Part shown: piece after piece, positions 1-7,800 of the stretch
Position numbering within the stretch: position 1 is the first letter of the stretch
Layout of the letters: each line of letters opens with the position of its first letter
NCBI RefSeq assembly: GCF_039526245.1
Contig: NZ_BAAAIV010000006.1
Coordinates: 90,802 to 154,801 of the forward strand
Length of the DNA stretch: 64,000 nt
Reading direction: 5' to 3'
Origin: Arthrobacter_H rhombi
GTDB lineage: Bacteria; Actinomycetota; Actinomycetes; Actinomycetales; Micrococcaceae
Notes under the pieces: model-generated
What the model was told of the DNA's origin: nothing
Seen by the model: only the letters and a program-made list of their open reading frames with translations
Database searches by the model: none
Made by a program: the position numbers and the translations under genes

Positions 1-1
1 C

Positions 2-364
2 GGTGCGCTGGACAACCGGTTGAAGCCCGACAACACCGAAACGGGCGGATACCTCCAGGTCGACTCCAGCGTCATCTACGGTCTCGGCCAGTATTCGCTG
101 CAGTTCACCAAGGAGGAGAAGGCAGACAAGGGCAACAAGTACAACACCTACGCCCACACCGGTCTGCCGCCGACCCCCATCGGTTCGCCGGCGGACCAGG
201 CGATCGAAGCGGCGATCCACCCGGAGAAGAACGACTACTACTACTGGGTGACGGTCAACACCAAGACCGGTGAGACGAAGTTCGCCAAGACCTACGAGCA
301 GCACAAGGTCTACCAGCAGGAGTTCCGCGACTGGTGCGATGCCAACCAGAAGGTCTGCAAGTGA
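2..364 (+). CDS. mltG: Endolytic murein transglycosylase MltG, C-terminal part (5' end outside window)
   Basis: The frame is open from the window edge, so only the last 120 residues are present. MltG is a membrane-anchored lytic transglycosylase that cuts nascent glycan strands and limits their length. The segment NRLKPDN...GYLQVDSSVIYGLG matches the conserved YNRL...LQ(T/S)D..V.YG block of the YceG/MltG domain, followed by the family's LPP.PI..P...AI.AA.HP block. The catalytic Glu lies upstream of the window and cannot be checked. The stop overlaps the GTG start of aroE (GTGA), placing mltG at the head of the aro operon as in other actinobacteria. Confidence 0.9.
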   Translation, partial: GALDNRLKPDNTETGGYLQVDSSVIYGLGQYSLQFTKEEKADKGNKYNTYAHTGLPPTPIGSPADQAIEAAIHPEKNDYYYWVTVNTKTGETKFAKTYEQHKVYQQEFRDWCDANQKVCK

Positions 365-1227
365 CCGTCCCCGGTCGCGCTGCTGTCTTCGGGCAACCGA
401 TCAGCCACTCCAAATCCCCGGCGCTGCACCGGGCCGCCTACGCCGAACTCGGCGTGGACATCGACTACGGCGCCGTGGACGCAGGCGTCGCCGAAGCAGG
501 GCGCCTGGCGTCGATGCTGCGCGCGGAGCCGGGCTGGCGTGGGGCCTCGGTGACGATGCCGCTGAAGCAGGCCATGGTTCCGCACATGGACGGCGTCTCC
601 GATCTGGTGCGCCGCCTGGGCGTGCTGAACACCATCGTCGTCTCCGGAACCCCGGGTTCGCTCCACCTGCAAGGGGAGAACACCGACGTCGAGGGGATCG
701 TCCGCGCCTTGGCTGATGCTGGGGCCACCCGGCTGGAGCGGGTCGCCGTGCTCGGTGCCGGCGGTACGGCCAGCGCGGCGACGGCCGCCCTGCAGGCCCT
801 CGGTGCCAGTGAGCTGGACTTCATCGTGCGCAATCCAGACCGCGCGGCCACGGTCATCGACCTGGCCACCGGATGGGGCTGCACCGCGCAGGCCATCGAT
901 GCCGCAGCCGCCTCCGCGCGGATCGGCGGATACGACGCCGTCATCTCCACGCTCCCACCCCATGCCGCCGATGGACTGGCCCCCCTGCTGGGCCTGGAAT
1001 CCTTGCGCGAGGGCACCCCACTGCTGGACGTGGCCTACGACCCGTGGCCCAGCGCCCTGGGCTCCGCCTGGTCGGCCGCCGGCGGGTCGGTGGTCGGCGG
1101 ACTGACCATGTTGTTGCATCAGGCCGTGGAACAAGTACGTCTGTTCACCGGCATCACCGGGGCGGATTGGCCCCAAGTCACAAATGTGATGTGTGACGCA
1201 GTAGGGCTTCCCCACCCAATCCGTTGA
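361..1227 (+). CDS. aroE: Shikimate dehydrogenase AroE
   Basis: It reduces 3-dehydroshikimate to shikimate with NADPH in the cytoplasmic chorismate pathway. The 288-residue length is normal for the family. Visible motifs are the substrate-binding GQPISHSKSP (residues 11-20), the catalytic Lys in SVTMPLK (about residue 69), the catalytic Asp in NTD (about 109) and the Rossmann glycine motif LGAGGTASAA (about 131-140). I chose the GTG at 361 because it overlaps the mltG stop and sits just before the conserved N-terminus; an upstream in-frame TTG would add nine non-conserved residues. It is co-transcribed with mltG and followed by aroC after 26 nt. Confidence 0.95.
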   Translation: MTVPGRAAVFGQPISHSKSPALHRAAYAELGVDIDYGAVDAGVAEAGRLASMLRAEPGWRGASVTMPLKQAMVPHMDGVSDLVRRLGVLNTIVVSGTPGSLHLQGENTDVEGIVRALADAGATRLERVAVLGAGGTASAATAALQALGASELDFIVRNPDRAATVIDLATGWGCTAQAIDAAAASARIGGYDAVISTLPPHAADGLAPLLGLESLREGTPLLDVAYDPWPSALGSAWSAAGGSVVGGLTMLLHQAVEQVRLFTGITGADWPQVTNVMCDAVGLPHPIR

Positions 1228-1253
1228 CCCTTGGGCATGGCAGTATGGACTTC

Positions 1254-2453
1254 ATGTTGCGTTGGTTGACGGCGGGCGAATCTCACGGCCCCGCACTCGT
1301 TGGAATCCTGGAGGGCCTGCCCGCGGGCGTGCCCCTGACCACCACCGATGTCCAGGATGCGCTGGCCAGACGCCGGCTGGGCTACGGCCGCGGTGCCCGC
1401 ATGAAGTTCGAAAAGGACCAGGTCACGTTCGTCGGTGGAGTCCGCCACGGGCTGACCCAGGGCGGCCCCGTCGCCATCCAGGTTGCGAACACCGAATGGC
1501 CCAAGTGGGAAAAGGTCATGAACCCGGACCCCGTTGATCCGGCCGAACTCGAGTCGATGGCCCGCAATGCGCCGCTGACCCGGCCGCGTCCAGGGCACGC
1601 GGACTTCACCGGCATGCAGAAGTACGGCTTCGACGACGCCCGCCCGGTCCTGGAACGGGCCAGTGCCCGCGAGACCGCCGCCCGGGTTGCCCTGGGCACC
1701 GCAGCCGCACGCTTCCTCGCCGGTCTGGGCATCGAACTGGTCAGCCACACCGTCGCCGTCGGTTCCGTGTCGGTGCCCGAGGGTGCCGCGCTGCCGATTC
1801 CCTCCGACGTCGTGGCCCTGGACGCTGACCCGTTGCGCTGCTTCGACCGCGATACCTCCGACGCCATGGTTTCCGAGGTCGACGCCGCCCACAAGGACGG
1901 CGAGACGCTCGGCGGCATCGTGGAGGTCATCGCCTACAACCTGCCCTCGGGCCTGGGGTCCTACGTGCATTGGGACCGTCGTCTGGACGGCCGGCTGGCC
2001 GCCGCGCTCATGGGCATCCAGGCCATCAAGGGCGTGGAGGTCGGTGACGGCTTCCTCACCGCCACCCGCCGGGGTTCGGCGGCACACGATGAGATCATCC
2101 GCGGCGAAGACGGCACGATCCGCCGTGCCTCGAACCGGGCCGGCGGCATCGAAGGCGGCATGAGCATCGGTGATCCGTTGCGGGTGCGCGCCGCCATGAA
2201 GCCGATTGCCACCGTTCCGCGCGCCTTGCGCACCATCGACGTCGCCACCGGCGAATCGACCACCGCCCACCACCAGCGTTCCGACGTCTGCGCCGTCCCG
2301 GCGGCAGGGGTCGTCGCCGAGGCGATGGTCGCCCTGGTCCTCGCCGAAGCCGTCACCGAGAAGTTCGGTGGCGACTCCCTGGCGGAGACCCGGCGGAACC
2401 TGGAGGCCTACCTGGCAGCCATCCCCGCGGAGCTGGGCACGGGCCGCCCCTGA
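1254..2453 (+). CDS. aroC: Chorismate synthase AroC
   Basis: It converts EPSP to chorismate using reduced FMN, the last step of the shikimate pathway. The 399-residue protein starts with the family signature MLRWLTAGESHGP, which fixes the ATG at 1254 in preference to the ATG at 1245 or the TTG further upstream. Other conserved blocks are RPRPGHADF, ARETAARVA and the FMN/phosphate-binding RAGGIEGGMS near residue 305. No strong Shine-Dalgarno is visible, so translation probably relies on coupling to aroE. Its stop overlaps the aroK start by one base (TGATG). Confidence 0.96.
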   Translation: MLRWLTAGESHGPALVGILEGLPAGVPLTTTDVQDALARRRLGYGRGARMKFEKDQVTFVGGVRHGLTQGGPVAIQVANTEWPKWEKVMNPDPVDPAELESMARNAPLTRPRPGHADFTGMQKYGFDDARPVLERASARETAARVALGTAAARFLAGLGIELVSHTVAVGSVSVPEGAALPIPSDVVALDADPLRCFDRDTSDAMVSEVDAAHKDGETLGGIVEVIAYNLPSGLGSYVHWDRRLDGRLAAALMGIQAIKGVEVGDGFLTATRRGSAAHDEIIRGEDGTIRRASNRAGGIEGGMSIGDPLRVRAAMKPIATVPRALRTIDVATGESTTAHHQRSDVCAVPAAGVVAEAMVALVLAEAVTEKFGGDSLAETRRNLEAYLAAIPAELGTGRP

Positions 2454-2986
2454 TGTCTGCAGACATCTTCCTGATCGGCCCCATGGCCACCGGCAAATCC
2501 GTGGTGGGCCGCCAACTGGCGGCCCGGCTCGGCGTCGGCTTCATCGACACCGACGCCGAGGTGACGTCGGTGCATGGAAGCATTGCCGACATCTTCGCCG
2601 CCGGGGGTGAGCCCGCGTTCCGGGCGCTGGAGACTGCAGCCCTGCGGTCCGCAGCCGAGCGTCCGGAACCGGCGGTCATCGCCACCGGGGGAGGGGCGGT
2701 GCTGAGCGAGGAGAACCGCGGGATCCTCGGCGACGGCTACACCGTCTATCTGGAAACCGACCTGGAGACCGTGCGGACCCGCATCGCCGGCGTCCCGGGA
2801 CGGCCCCTGCTGGAGGGCAACCCGCTGGACCGCTGGGTCCAGATCTTCGCGGCCCGCGAGGCCCACTACCGCTCGTGCGCCACCGTCATCGTCGACGCCC
2901 GCACCGGCACCGTGGCCGAACTGGCAGAGAACATCCTCGGCGCCTACCGGCGTCGTGCATCAACCACTGGAGGCATCACCACATGA
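2453..2986 (+). CDS. aroK: Shikimate kinase AroK
   Basis: It phosphorylates shikimate at the 3-hydroxyl with ATP. The Walker A motif GPMATGKS is at residues 9-16, the shikimate-binding/Mg Asp is in DTDAEV (about 32-37), the substrate Arg is in PAFRALE and the glycine-rich IATGGGAVL block is near residue 80. At 177 residues it is a compact single-domain NMP-kinase-fold enzyme. The start overlaps the aroC stop (TGATG) and the end overlaps the aroB start (ATGA), so the three are translationally coupled. Confidence 0.95.
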   Translation: MSADIFLIGPMATGKSVVGRQLAARLGVGFIDTDAEVTSVHGSIADIFAAGGEPAFRALETAALRSAAERPEPAVIATGGGAVLSEENRGILGDGYTVYLETDLETVRTRIAGVPGRPLLEGNPLDRWVQIFAAREAHYRSCATVIVDARTGTVAELAENILGAYRRRASTTGGITT

Positions 2987-4074
2987 GCAGCGCTTCAACC
3001 CGTATCGCCATCACGGGTTCGGCCCCCGAGCAGAACTACGACGTCGTGATCGGCGAGGGCCTGCTGGGGGAGATGCCGACCCTGCTCGGGGAACGCGTCC
3101 GCAAGGTCCTGATCATCCACCCGCGCGCCCTGCGCAGCACCGGTGACACCGTGAAGTCAGACCTCGAGGCCGCCGGCTTCACCGCCATGACCGCCGAGAT
3201 CCCGGACGCCGAAGAGGGCAAGCACATCGAGGTCGCCTCCTTCTGCTGGAAGGTCCTGGGCCAGAACGACTTCACCCGCTCGGACGCCATCGTCGCCGTG
3301 GGCGGCGGCGCCGTGACCGACCTGGCCGGCTTCGTGGCAGCCACCTGGCTGCGCGGGGTCAAGGTCATCCACGTCCCCACCAGTCTGCTGGGCATGGTGG
3401 ACGCTGCTGTCGGTGGCAAGACGGGCATCAACACGGCCGAGGGCAAGAACCTGGTGGGCTCCTTCCACCCGCCGGCCGGTGTGCTCGTGGACCTCGACGC
3501 CCTGGCGACGTTGCCCCCGAACGAGCTGGTCACCGGGCTGGCCGAAGCCGTCAAATGCGGTTTCATCGCCGACCCGCGGATCCTGGAGATCATCGAGGCC
3601 GACCCGCAGGCGGCGTCCACCGCGCGCACCCCGGAACTGCGGGAGATCATCGAGCGCTCCATCGCCGTGAAGGCCGGCATCGTCTCGGCGGACCTGCGCG
3701 AATCCGGGCAGCGCGAATTCCTGAACTACGGCCACACCCTGGCCCACTCGATCGAACTGGCCGAGCGCTACCAGATGCGCCACGGGGCTGCGGTGTCCAT
3801 CGGCCTGGTCTTCGCCGCCGAGCTGGCCCGCTCCATGGGGCGGATCACCGACGAACTCGCCGACCGCCACCGCAACATCCTCGCGTCACTCGGCCTGCCG
3901 GTGACCTATCGCCGGGACCGCTGGTCGGCCCTGCTCGATGGGATGCGCCGGGACAAGAAGGCCCGCGGCGACCTGCTGCGCTTCGTGGTCCTGGACGACC
4001 TGGCCAAGCCCGGCATGCTGGAGGTCCCCGATACCTCGCTGCTCTTCGCCGCCTACCAGGAGATCGCCGAATGA
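2983..4074 (+). CDS. aroB: 3-Dehydroquinate synthase AroB
   Basis: This NAD- and Zn-dependent enzyme cyclises DAHP to 3-dehydroquinate. The 363-residue protein shows the NAD-binding VGGGAVTDLAGFVA block, VPTSLLGMVDAAVGGKTGIN, the active-site Lys and Glu in GLAEAVKCGF, and the metal-binding His in NYGHTLAHSIE. The ATG at 2983 is chosen because a CTGGAGG ribosome-binding site lies 9-10 nt upstream and it overlaps the aroK stop; longer in-frame extensions have no similarity to the family. Its stop overlaps the next gene (ATGA). Confidence 0.95.
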   Translation: MSSASTRIAITGSAPEQNYDVVIGEGLLGEMPTLLGERVRKVLIIHPRALRSTGDTVKSDLEAAGFTAMTAEIPDAEEGKHIEVASFCWKVLGQNDFTRSDAIVAVGGGAVTDLAGFVAATWLRGVKVIHVPTSLLGMVDAAVGGKTGINTAEGKNLVGSFHPPAGVLVDLDALATLPPNELVTGLAEAVKCGFIADPRILEIIEADPQAASTARTPELREIIERSIAVKAGIVSADLRESGQREFLNYGHTLAHSIELAERYQMRHGAAVSIGLVFAAELARSMGRITDELADRHRNILASLGLPVTYRRDRWSALLDGMRRDKKARGDLLRFVVLDDLAKPGMLEVPDTSLLFAAYQEIAE

Positions 4075-4574
4075 ACACGCCCACCGACTGGATCCCCACC
4101 GGCATCCCCGGTCTGTCCATCGACCCGGACACGCTGGTCGCCCAGGTCGTCGACGACGACGCGGCACAGGAGGCCTTCGCCTCGGCAAACCCCGTCGAGC
4201 AGGTCATGATCCATGTGGCCCGCGGCGACGTCGCGGCGGCGGCCGAACTGGTCACCGAGACCCGCCTGGTGGATCCGCAGAACTTCCCGCTGCGCGTGGT
4301 CGATGCCGACGTCGTGCGTGCCAGCGGCGACCCGGAGCGCGCCATCAAGCGCCTGCGCAACCTCCTGGACGAGTTCAAGGACACCGCCCATGAGGCGGTC
4401 CTGCAGCAGCAGCTGGGCGTCCTCTATTTCGCGGTCAGCGACTACCACGCCGCCGCGACCCGCTTCCGGCGGGCCCTGGACTTGCGCACCGCCGCCGGAG
4501 ACGAGTCCTTCCGCATCGAGATCTCCAGCCGCTCGCTCGCGGTGGCGCAGGCCAGGGCCACCGCCGTGCGCTAG
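4071..4574 (+). CDS. TPR-like protein of the aro operon, function unknown
   Basis: This 167-residue acidic soluble protein starts inside the aroB stop (ATGA). Its N-terminal ~40 residues contain GIPGLSIDPDTLVAQVVDDDAAQEAF, with no recognised domain. The rest is helical with a tetratricopeptide look: paired helices such as DPERAIKRLRNLLDEF and a QLGVLYFAVSDYHAAATRFRRALDLR unit near residues 110-135. No signal peptide or membrane segment is visible. The overlap implies co-translation with aroB. The TPR assignment is by pattern; the biological role is not known to me. Confidence 0.75.
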   Translation: MNTPTDWIPTGIPGLSIDPDTLVAQVVDDDAAQEAFASANPVEQVMIHVARGDVAAAAELVTETRLVDPQNFPLRVVDADVVRASGDPERAIKRLRNLLDEFKDTAHEAVLQQQLGVLYFAVSDYHAAATRFRRALDLRTAAGDESFRIEISSRSLAVAQARATAVR

Positions 4575-4577
4575 AAT
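4572..4577 (+). promoter_or_regulatory. Possible -10 box (TAGAAT) for efp-nusB
   Basis: TAGAAT overlaps the stop codon of the preceding gene and fits the actinobacterial TANNNT -10 consensus. No convincing -35 is seen 16-18 nt upstream. It would give efp a leader of about 85 nt. A TTGACA at 4590-4595 is also present but has no matching -10. Confidence 0.3.
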
Positions 4578-4670
4578 GGCTATGGTTTTTTGACAATTGC
4601 GACCTGGACCGCCGCACCGTGCCATGGCGCGGTGACGGGCCCGGACCGGGACTGAACAGAGAGAGTACCC

Positions 4671-5231
4671 GTGGCTACGACCAACGACATCAAGAACGGC
4701 ACGGTCCTGAAGATCGACGGCCAGCTGTGGACCATCACCGAGTTCCAGCACGTCAAGCCCGGCAAGGGCGGCGCGTTCGTGCGCACCAAGATGCGCAACG
4801 TGCTCTCCGGCAAGACCGTGGACAAGACCTTCAACGCCGGCCTCAAGATCGAGACCGCCACCGTGGACCGCCGCGACTACCAGTACCTGTACCAGGACGG
4901 CGTGGACTACGTGTTCATGAACACCTCCGACTACGACCAGCTCACGGTCGAGGGCAAGGTCGTCGGCGACGCGTCGAACTTCCTGCTCGAATCCGAGATG
5001 GTCACCATCGCCATGCACGAAGGCGCGGTCCTCTACGTCGAGCTGCCGCCGTCGGTGACCCTGGAGATCACCTACACCGAGCCCGGCCTGCAGGGCGACC
5101 GCTCGTCCGCCGGCACCAAGCCGGCCACCGTGGAGACCGGATTCGAGATCCAGGTCCCGCTGTTCCTGGAACAGGGCACCAAGGTCAAGGTCGACACCCG
5201 CACCGGCGATTACCTGGGGCGTGTCAACTAG
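4671..5231 (+). CDS. efp: Translation elongation factor P
   Basis: EF-P binds between the P and E sites and relieves ribosome stalling at polyproline. At 186 residues it has the standard three-barrel length. The N-terminal KOW-like domain carries the PGKGGAFVR loop (about residues 32-40), whose tip reaches the peptidyl-transferase centre. The middle block YQYLYQDGVDYVFM and the C-terminal VDTRTGDYLGRVN signature are intact. It starts with GTG after an AGAGAG purine run. The TAG stop overlaps the GTG of nusB (TAGTG). Confidence 0.96.
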   Translation: MATTNDIKNGTVLKIDGQLWTITEFQHVKPGKGGAFVRTKMRNVLSGKTVDKTFNAGLKIETATVDRRDYQYLYQDGVDYVFMNTSDYDQLTVEGKVVGDASNFLLESEMVTIAMHEGAVLYVELPPSVTLEITYTEPGLQGDRSSAGTKPATVETGFEIQVPLFLEQGTKVKVDTRTGDYLGRVN

Positions 5232-5641
5232 TGAGTGCCCGCACCAAGGCCCGGCGACGGGCGCTCGACGTCCTGTTCGAGGCCGAACAGCGCGACGTCT
5301 CGCCCCTGGAGGCCATGAGGTTGCGCCGTGAGACCACCGACATCACCGTCAACGAATACACGTTGACGTTGATCGAGGGGGTCATGGCCCACGGCGAGCG
5401 GATCGACGAGATCCTGGGCACCTACGCCAAGGGCTGGACCCTGGACCGGATGCCGTCCGTGGACCGGACCATCCTGCGCCTGGGGACCTGGGAACTGCTG
5501 TACAACGACGATGTCCCCGACGCGGTCGCCGTGTCCGAGGCCGTCGCCACCGCCGAGATCTTCTCCACCGACGATTCGCCGGAGTTCATCAACGGCCTGC
5601 TCGGGCGCATCCAGCAGCTCAAGCCGACGCTGCTGGCCTGA
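5231..5641 (+). CDS. nusB: Transcription antitermination factor NusB
   Basis: This all-helical RNA-binding protein pairs with NusE (S10) on boxA for rRNA antitermination. The 136-residue protein begins SARTKARRRALDVLFEAEQRD, the canonical NusB start, and contains DRMPSVDRTILRLGTWELLY and the C-terminal FINGLLGRI block. The GTG at 5231 is preferred because it overlaps the efp stop and places the conserved ARRRALDVLFE block at the N-terminus. The efp-nusB pairing is common in actinobacteria. Confidence 0.95.
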   Translation: MSARTKARRRALDVLFEAEQRDVSPLEAMRLRRETTDITVNEYTLTLIEGVMAHGERIDEILGTYAKGWTLDRMPSVDRTILRLGTWELLYNDDVPDAVAVSEAVATAEIFSTDDSPEFINGLLGRIQQLKPTLLA

Positions 5642-5683
5642 GGCCACCGGCGGGTCCGCCCCGCAAAGCACCGAGTACGACGA

Positions 5684-5713
5684 CGGATGCCACCCTGGAC
5701 AGGGCGGCATCCG
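5684..5713. terminator. Hairpin between convergent nusB and prsW-like gene
   Basis: CGGATGCC (5684-5691) pairs with GGCATCCG (5706-5713) around a 14-nt loop. There is no real U-tract, so this is a weak or Rho-assisted terminator placed between two convergent genes. Confidence 0.5.
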
Positions 5714-5766
5714 TTCGTGCGTGGGGGGCACCTGCCGGGCCACCACACCCGCCGGCCACGGACCTC

Positions 5767-6996
5767 TCAGGCCACGCCCGGGGCCTGGGGGCTGCCGGTC
5801 AGGTCGGTGCGGTACTTCAGCAGCAGTGCCAGGAGCCGGGCCTCATCACGCAGCGCCGCCTCGCGGCGGCTGCCGGAGATGATCTGGTTGCGCGTGGCAG
5901 CCAGCCGCATCGCGGTCCGGGTGAAGCCCTTCATGGCCGCCCGCCGGCCGGTGGCCGCCGCCCAACCGGCCGCCTGCTTGCGCCCGGTGCGGGTGGAGAA
6001 CATGGCGATCTCCTCCCGGCTGAACCAGCCGACGTCGGCGTAGTCGCCGAGCCTGCGGTTGATCAGCCGGCGTTCTCCGCGGCGCAGCAGCAGCACGGCG
6101 ATGACCGCACTGATGAACAACGGGACCTGCAGCAGCAGGTAGAACGTCCAGAAGTCCTGGAAGATCAGGCCCATCCCGCCGTTCCACAGGAAGTGCCCGA
6201 TCATGGCCGGGACCAACCCCAGCAGGAAATACACCGGCCAGAGCCGCCGCGCACCGCGCTGGGCTGCCAGCCCGAGGGCGAAACCGGTCCACGCGGTGAA
6301 CATCACGTGGGCAAATGGGGAGAACAACCCGCGCAACACGAACACCTGGATCATGGCGGTGCCGGCTTGGGAATAGGCATCGGAAAAGTAGAGGATGTTC
6401 TCGGTGAAGGCGAACCCCGCGGCGATCGTGCCGCCGTAGACGATGCCATCCACAGGGCCGTCGAAATGTGAACGTGCCACCGCGAAGATCAGCAGCACCC
6501 CGATGCCCTTCATCGTCTCCTCGACGATGGGCGCCTGGACGACGGCGCTGAACAAGTCGGGCCCGGTGGCCGCAGCCAGCGCGGCAAACGCCTTGCCGAA
6601 GGCCTCACCGAAGATCAGGCTGCCGGCGATGGAAGCGCCAGCACCCCAGGCGAAGGCGCAGACCAGCGCGAGCCGGGGTTCGGGATCCCAACGGTCCACC
6701 CAGCGCAGCGCCAGCAGGCAGATGGCCAGCGGGAACAGCGCCAACAGGCCCACCACGAACAGTGTTTCGGCGCCCAACACGGTGCCGAGCCAGATGGCCA
6801 CTCCGAGGAGCACCAGGGCACTGAGCGCCGCCACCACGACCAGCCACGGGCTGTAACGGCGCGGTGGCCGCGCCTTGGCCAGGCGGGCAGCCAGGGAAAC
6901 GTCCGGTGCCGGCTCGTCGCGGGGCCAGGCAGGGGTGAGCGGAGCGGAAGGATCCGCACTGCGCCGCTGCGGATCCCCGGGTGGGTATGCGCTCAT
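5767..6996 (-). CDS. PrsW-family intramembrane metalloprotease
   Basis: This 409-residue multi-spanning membrane protein has about eight hydrophobic segments between residues 50 and 310 and a basic cytoplasmic C-terminal tail of about 90 residues. The PrsW signature is present: EETMKG (EExxxK-like, first metal/catalytic motif), FAFTENILYF, and His-containing segments HVMFTAW and GHFLWN. In Bacillus, PrsW cleaves an anti-sigma factor; no sigma/anti-sigma pair is next to this copy, so its substrate is unknown. The start at 6996 (MSAYPPGD) is preferred over an upstream GTG/ATG extension rich in His/Arg. It is a single gene convergent with nusB. Confidence 0.85.
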   Translation of the reverse strand: MSAYPPGDPQRRSADPSAPLTPAWPRDEPAPDVSLAARLAKARPPRRYSPWLVVVAALSALVLLGVAIWLGTVLGAETLFVVGLLALFPLAICLLALRWVDRWDPEPRLALVCAFAWGAGASIAGSLIFGEAFGKAFAALAAATGPDLFSAVVQAPIVEETMKGIGVLLIFAVARSHFDGPVDGIVYGGTIAAGFAFTENILYFSDAYSQAGTAMIQVFVLRGLFSPFAHVMFTAWTGFALGLAAQRGARRLWPVYFLLGLVPAMIGHFLWNGGMGLIFQDFWTFYLLLQVPLFISAVIAVLLLRRGERRLINRRLGDYADVGWFSREEIAMFSTRTGRKQAAGWAAATGRRAAMKGFTRTAMRLAATRNQIISGSRREAALRDEARLLALLLKYRTDLTGSPQAPGVA

Positions 6997-7126
6997 GGAA
7001 TCAGCATAGCCAGCGTCGGTGCCTTGCGGCGCCCGCCGATCGTGGTGGCACACGTCACCGTGCTTCCGTCACAGTGGAGTCGCAATGGGTGGGCCGAGGG
7101 ACGCGACTGAGGCGCCGTCGTCGTCC

Positions 7127-7135
7127 TGTGATAAT
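7127..7135 (+). promoter_or_regulatory. Extended -10 promoter of the pyr operon
   Basis: The sequence TGTGATAAT is an extended -10 (TGn followed by GATAAT, 5/6 to consensus). No good -35 is visible, which extended -10 promoters tolerate. Transcription would start near 7142, giving a leader of about 50 nt that is nearly filled by the PyrR hairpin. Confidence 0.6.
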
Positions 7136-7160
7136 TTTGAGCGGGCAGTCACCCTTTAAG

Positions 7161-7182
7161 TTCCGTCCAGTGAGGCGGGGAA
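7161..7182 (+). promoter_or_regulatory. PyrR-binding RNA hairpin over the pyrR ribosome-binding site
   Basis: TTCC (7161-7164) can pair with GGAA (7179-7182), presenting TCCAGTGAGGC (7166-7176). This matches the known PyrR anti-attenuator loop consensus (UCCNGNGAGGY). The hairpin is directly followed by the GGAGG Shine-Dalgarno at 7183-7187 and the pyrR ATG at 7195. No terminator follows, so control is expected at translation, as reported for PyrR in mycobacteria: UMP-bound PyrR would block ribosome access. Confidence 0.75.
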
Positions 7183-7194
7183 GGAGGCGGCATC

Positions 7195-7800
7195 ATGGAA
7201 ACACCAGGCGCCACCCAGGAACCCGGGCCCACCGGTTCCACCAGTATTCGCACTGTACTTTCAGAAGCCGACATCTCGCGCGTGCTCACCCGCATCGCGC
7301 ACGAAATCATCGAAGCCAACAAGGGCACCCGGGACCTGGTCCTGCTGGGCATCCCCTCCCGCGGCTTCCCCCTGGCGCAGCGGCTCGCGGAGCGCATCGC
7401 CCGCGCCGAGCCCGGCACCGATCCGGCGGCCATCACCGGTCAACTCGACATCACCATGTACCGGGATGACCTGCGCCATTCGACCACCCGCACGCCGTCG
7501 CCGACACGGCTTCCTGCAGGGGGCATCGACGGCAAGGTCGTGGTGCTGGTCGACGACGTGCTCTACTCGGGGCGGACCATCCGCGCGGCGCTGGACGCGC
7601 TCTCGGATCTGGGCCGGCCCCGGATCGTGCGGTTGGCCGTGCTGGTGGACCGCGGACACCGCGAACTGCCGATCCGCGCCGACCACGTGGGCAAGAACCT
7701 GCCCACCGCCGCCTCGGAAAAGGTCAGGGTCCGCCTGGGCGAAATCGACAGCGCCGAGGGCGTGCCGGTCAACGACGTCGTGATCGTGGGGCAGCCATGA
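7195..7800 (+). CDS. pyrR: Bifunctional pyr operon regulator / uracil phosphoribosyltransferase PyrR
   Basis: PyrR senses UMP/UTP and PRPP, binds pyr mRNA, and usually has weak UPRTase activity. The 201-residue protein carries the PRPP-binding loop VVLVDDVLYSGRTIRAAL (about residues 117-134), the SRG loop in GIPSRGFPLA, and the C-terminal VRLGEIDSAEGV..V.I block. About 15 N-terminal residues are unconserved. The ATG has a strong GGAGG site 7 nt upstream, overlapping the PyrR-binding hairpin, which implies autoregulation. The stop overlaps pyrB (ATGA). Confidence 0.95.
   Translation: METPGATQEPGPTGSTSIRTVLSEADISRVLTRIAHEIIEANKGTRDLVLLGIPSRGFPLAQRLAERIARAEPGTDPAAITGQLDITMYRDDLRHSTTRTPSPTRLPAGGIDGKVVVLVDDVLYSGRTIRAALDALSDLGRPRIVRLAVLVDRGHRELPIRADHVGKNLPTAASEKVRVRLGEIDSAEGVPVNDVVIVGQP

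Noticed and set aside
4582..4593. Minimal ORF MVF-stop after TAGAAT upstream of efp
   Set aside because: ATG GTT TTT TGA is only three codons and the spacing to the -10 is 4 nt; chance is the simplest explanation.
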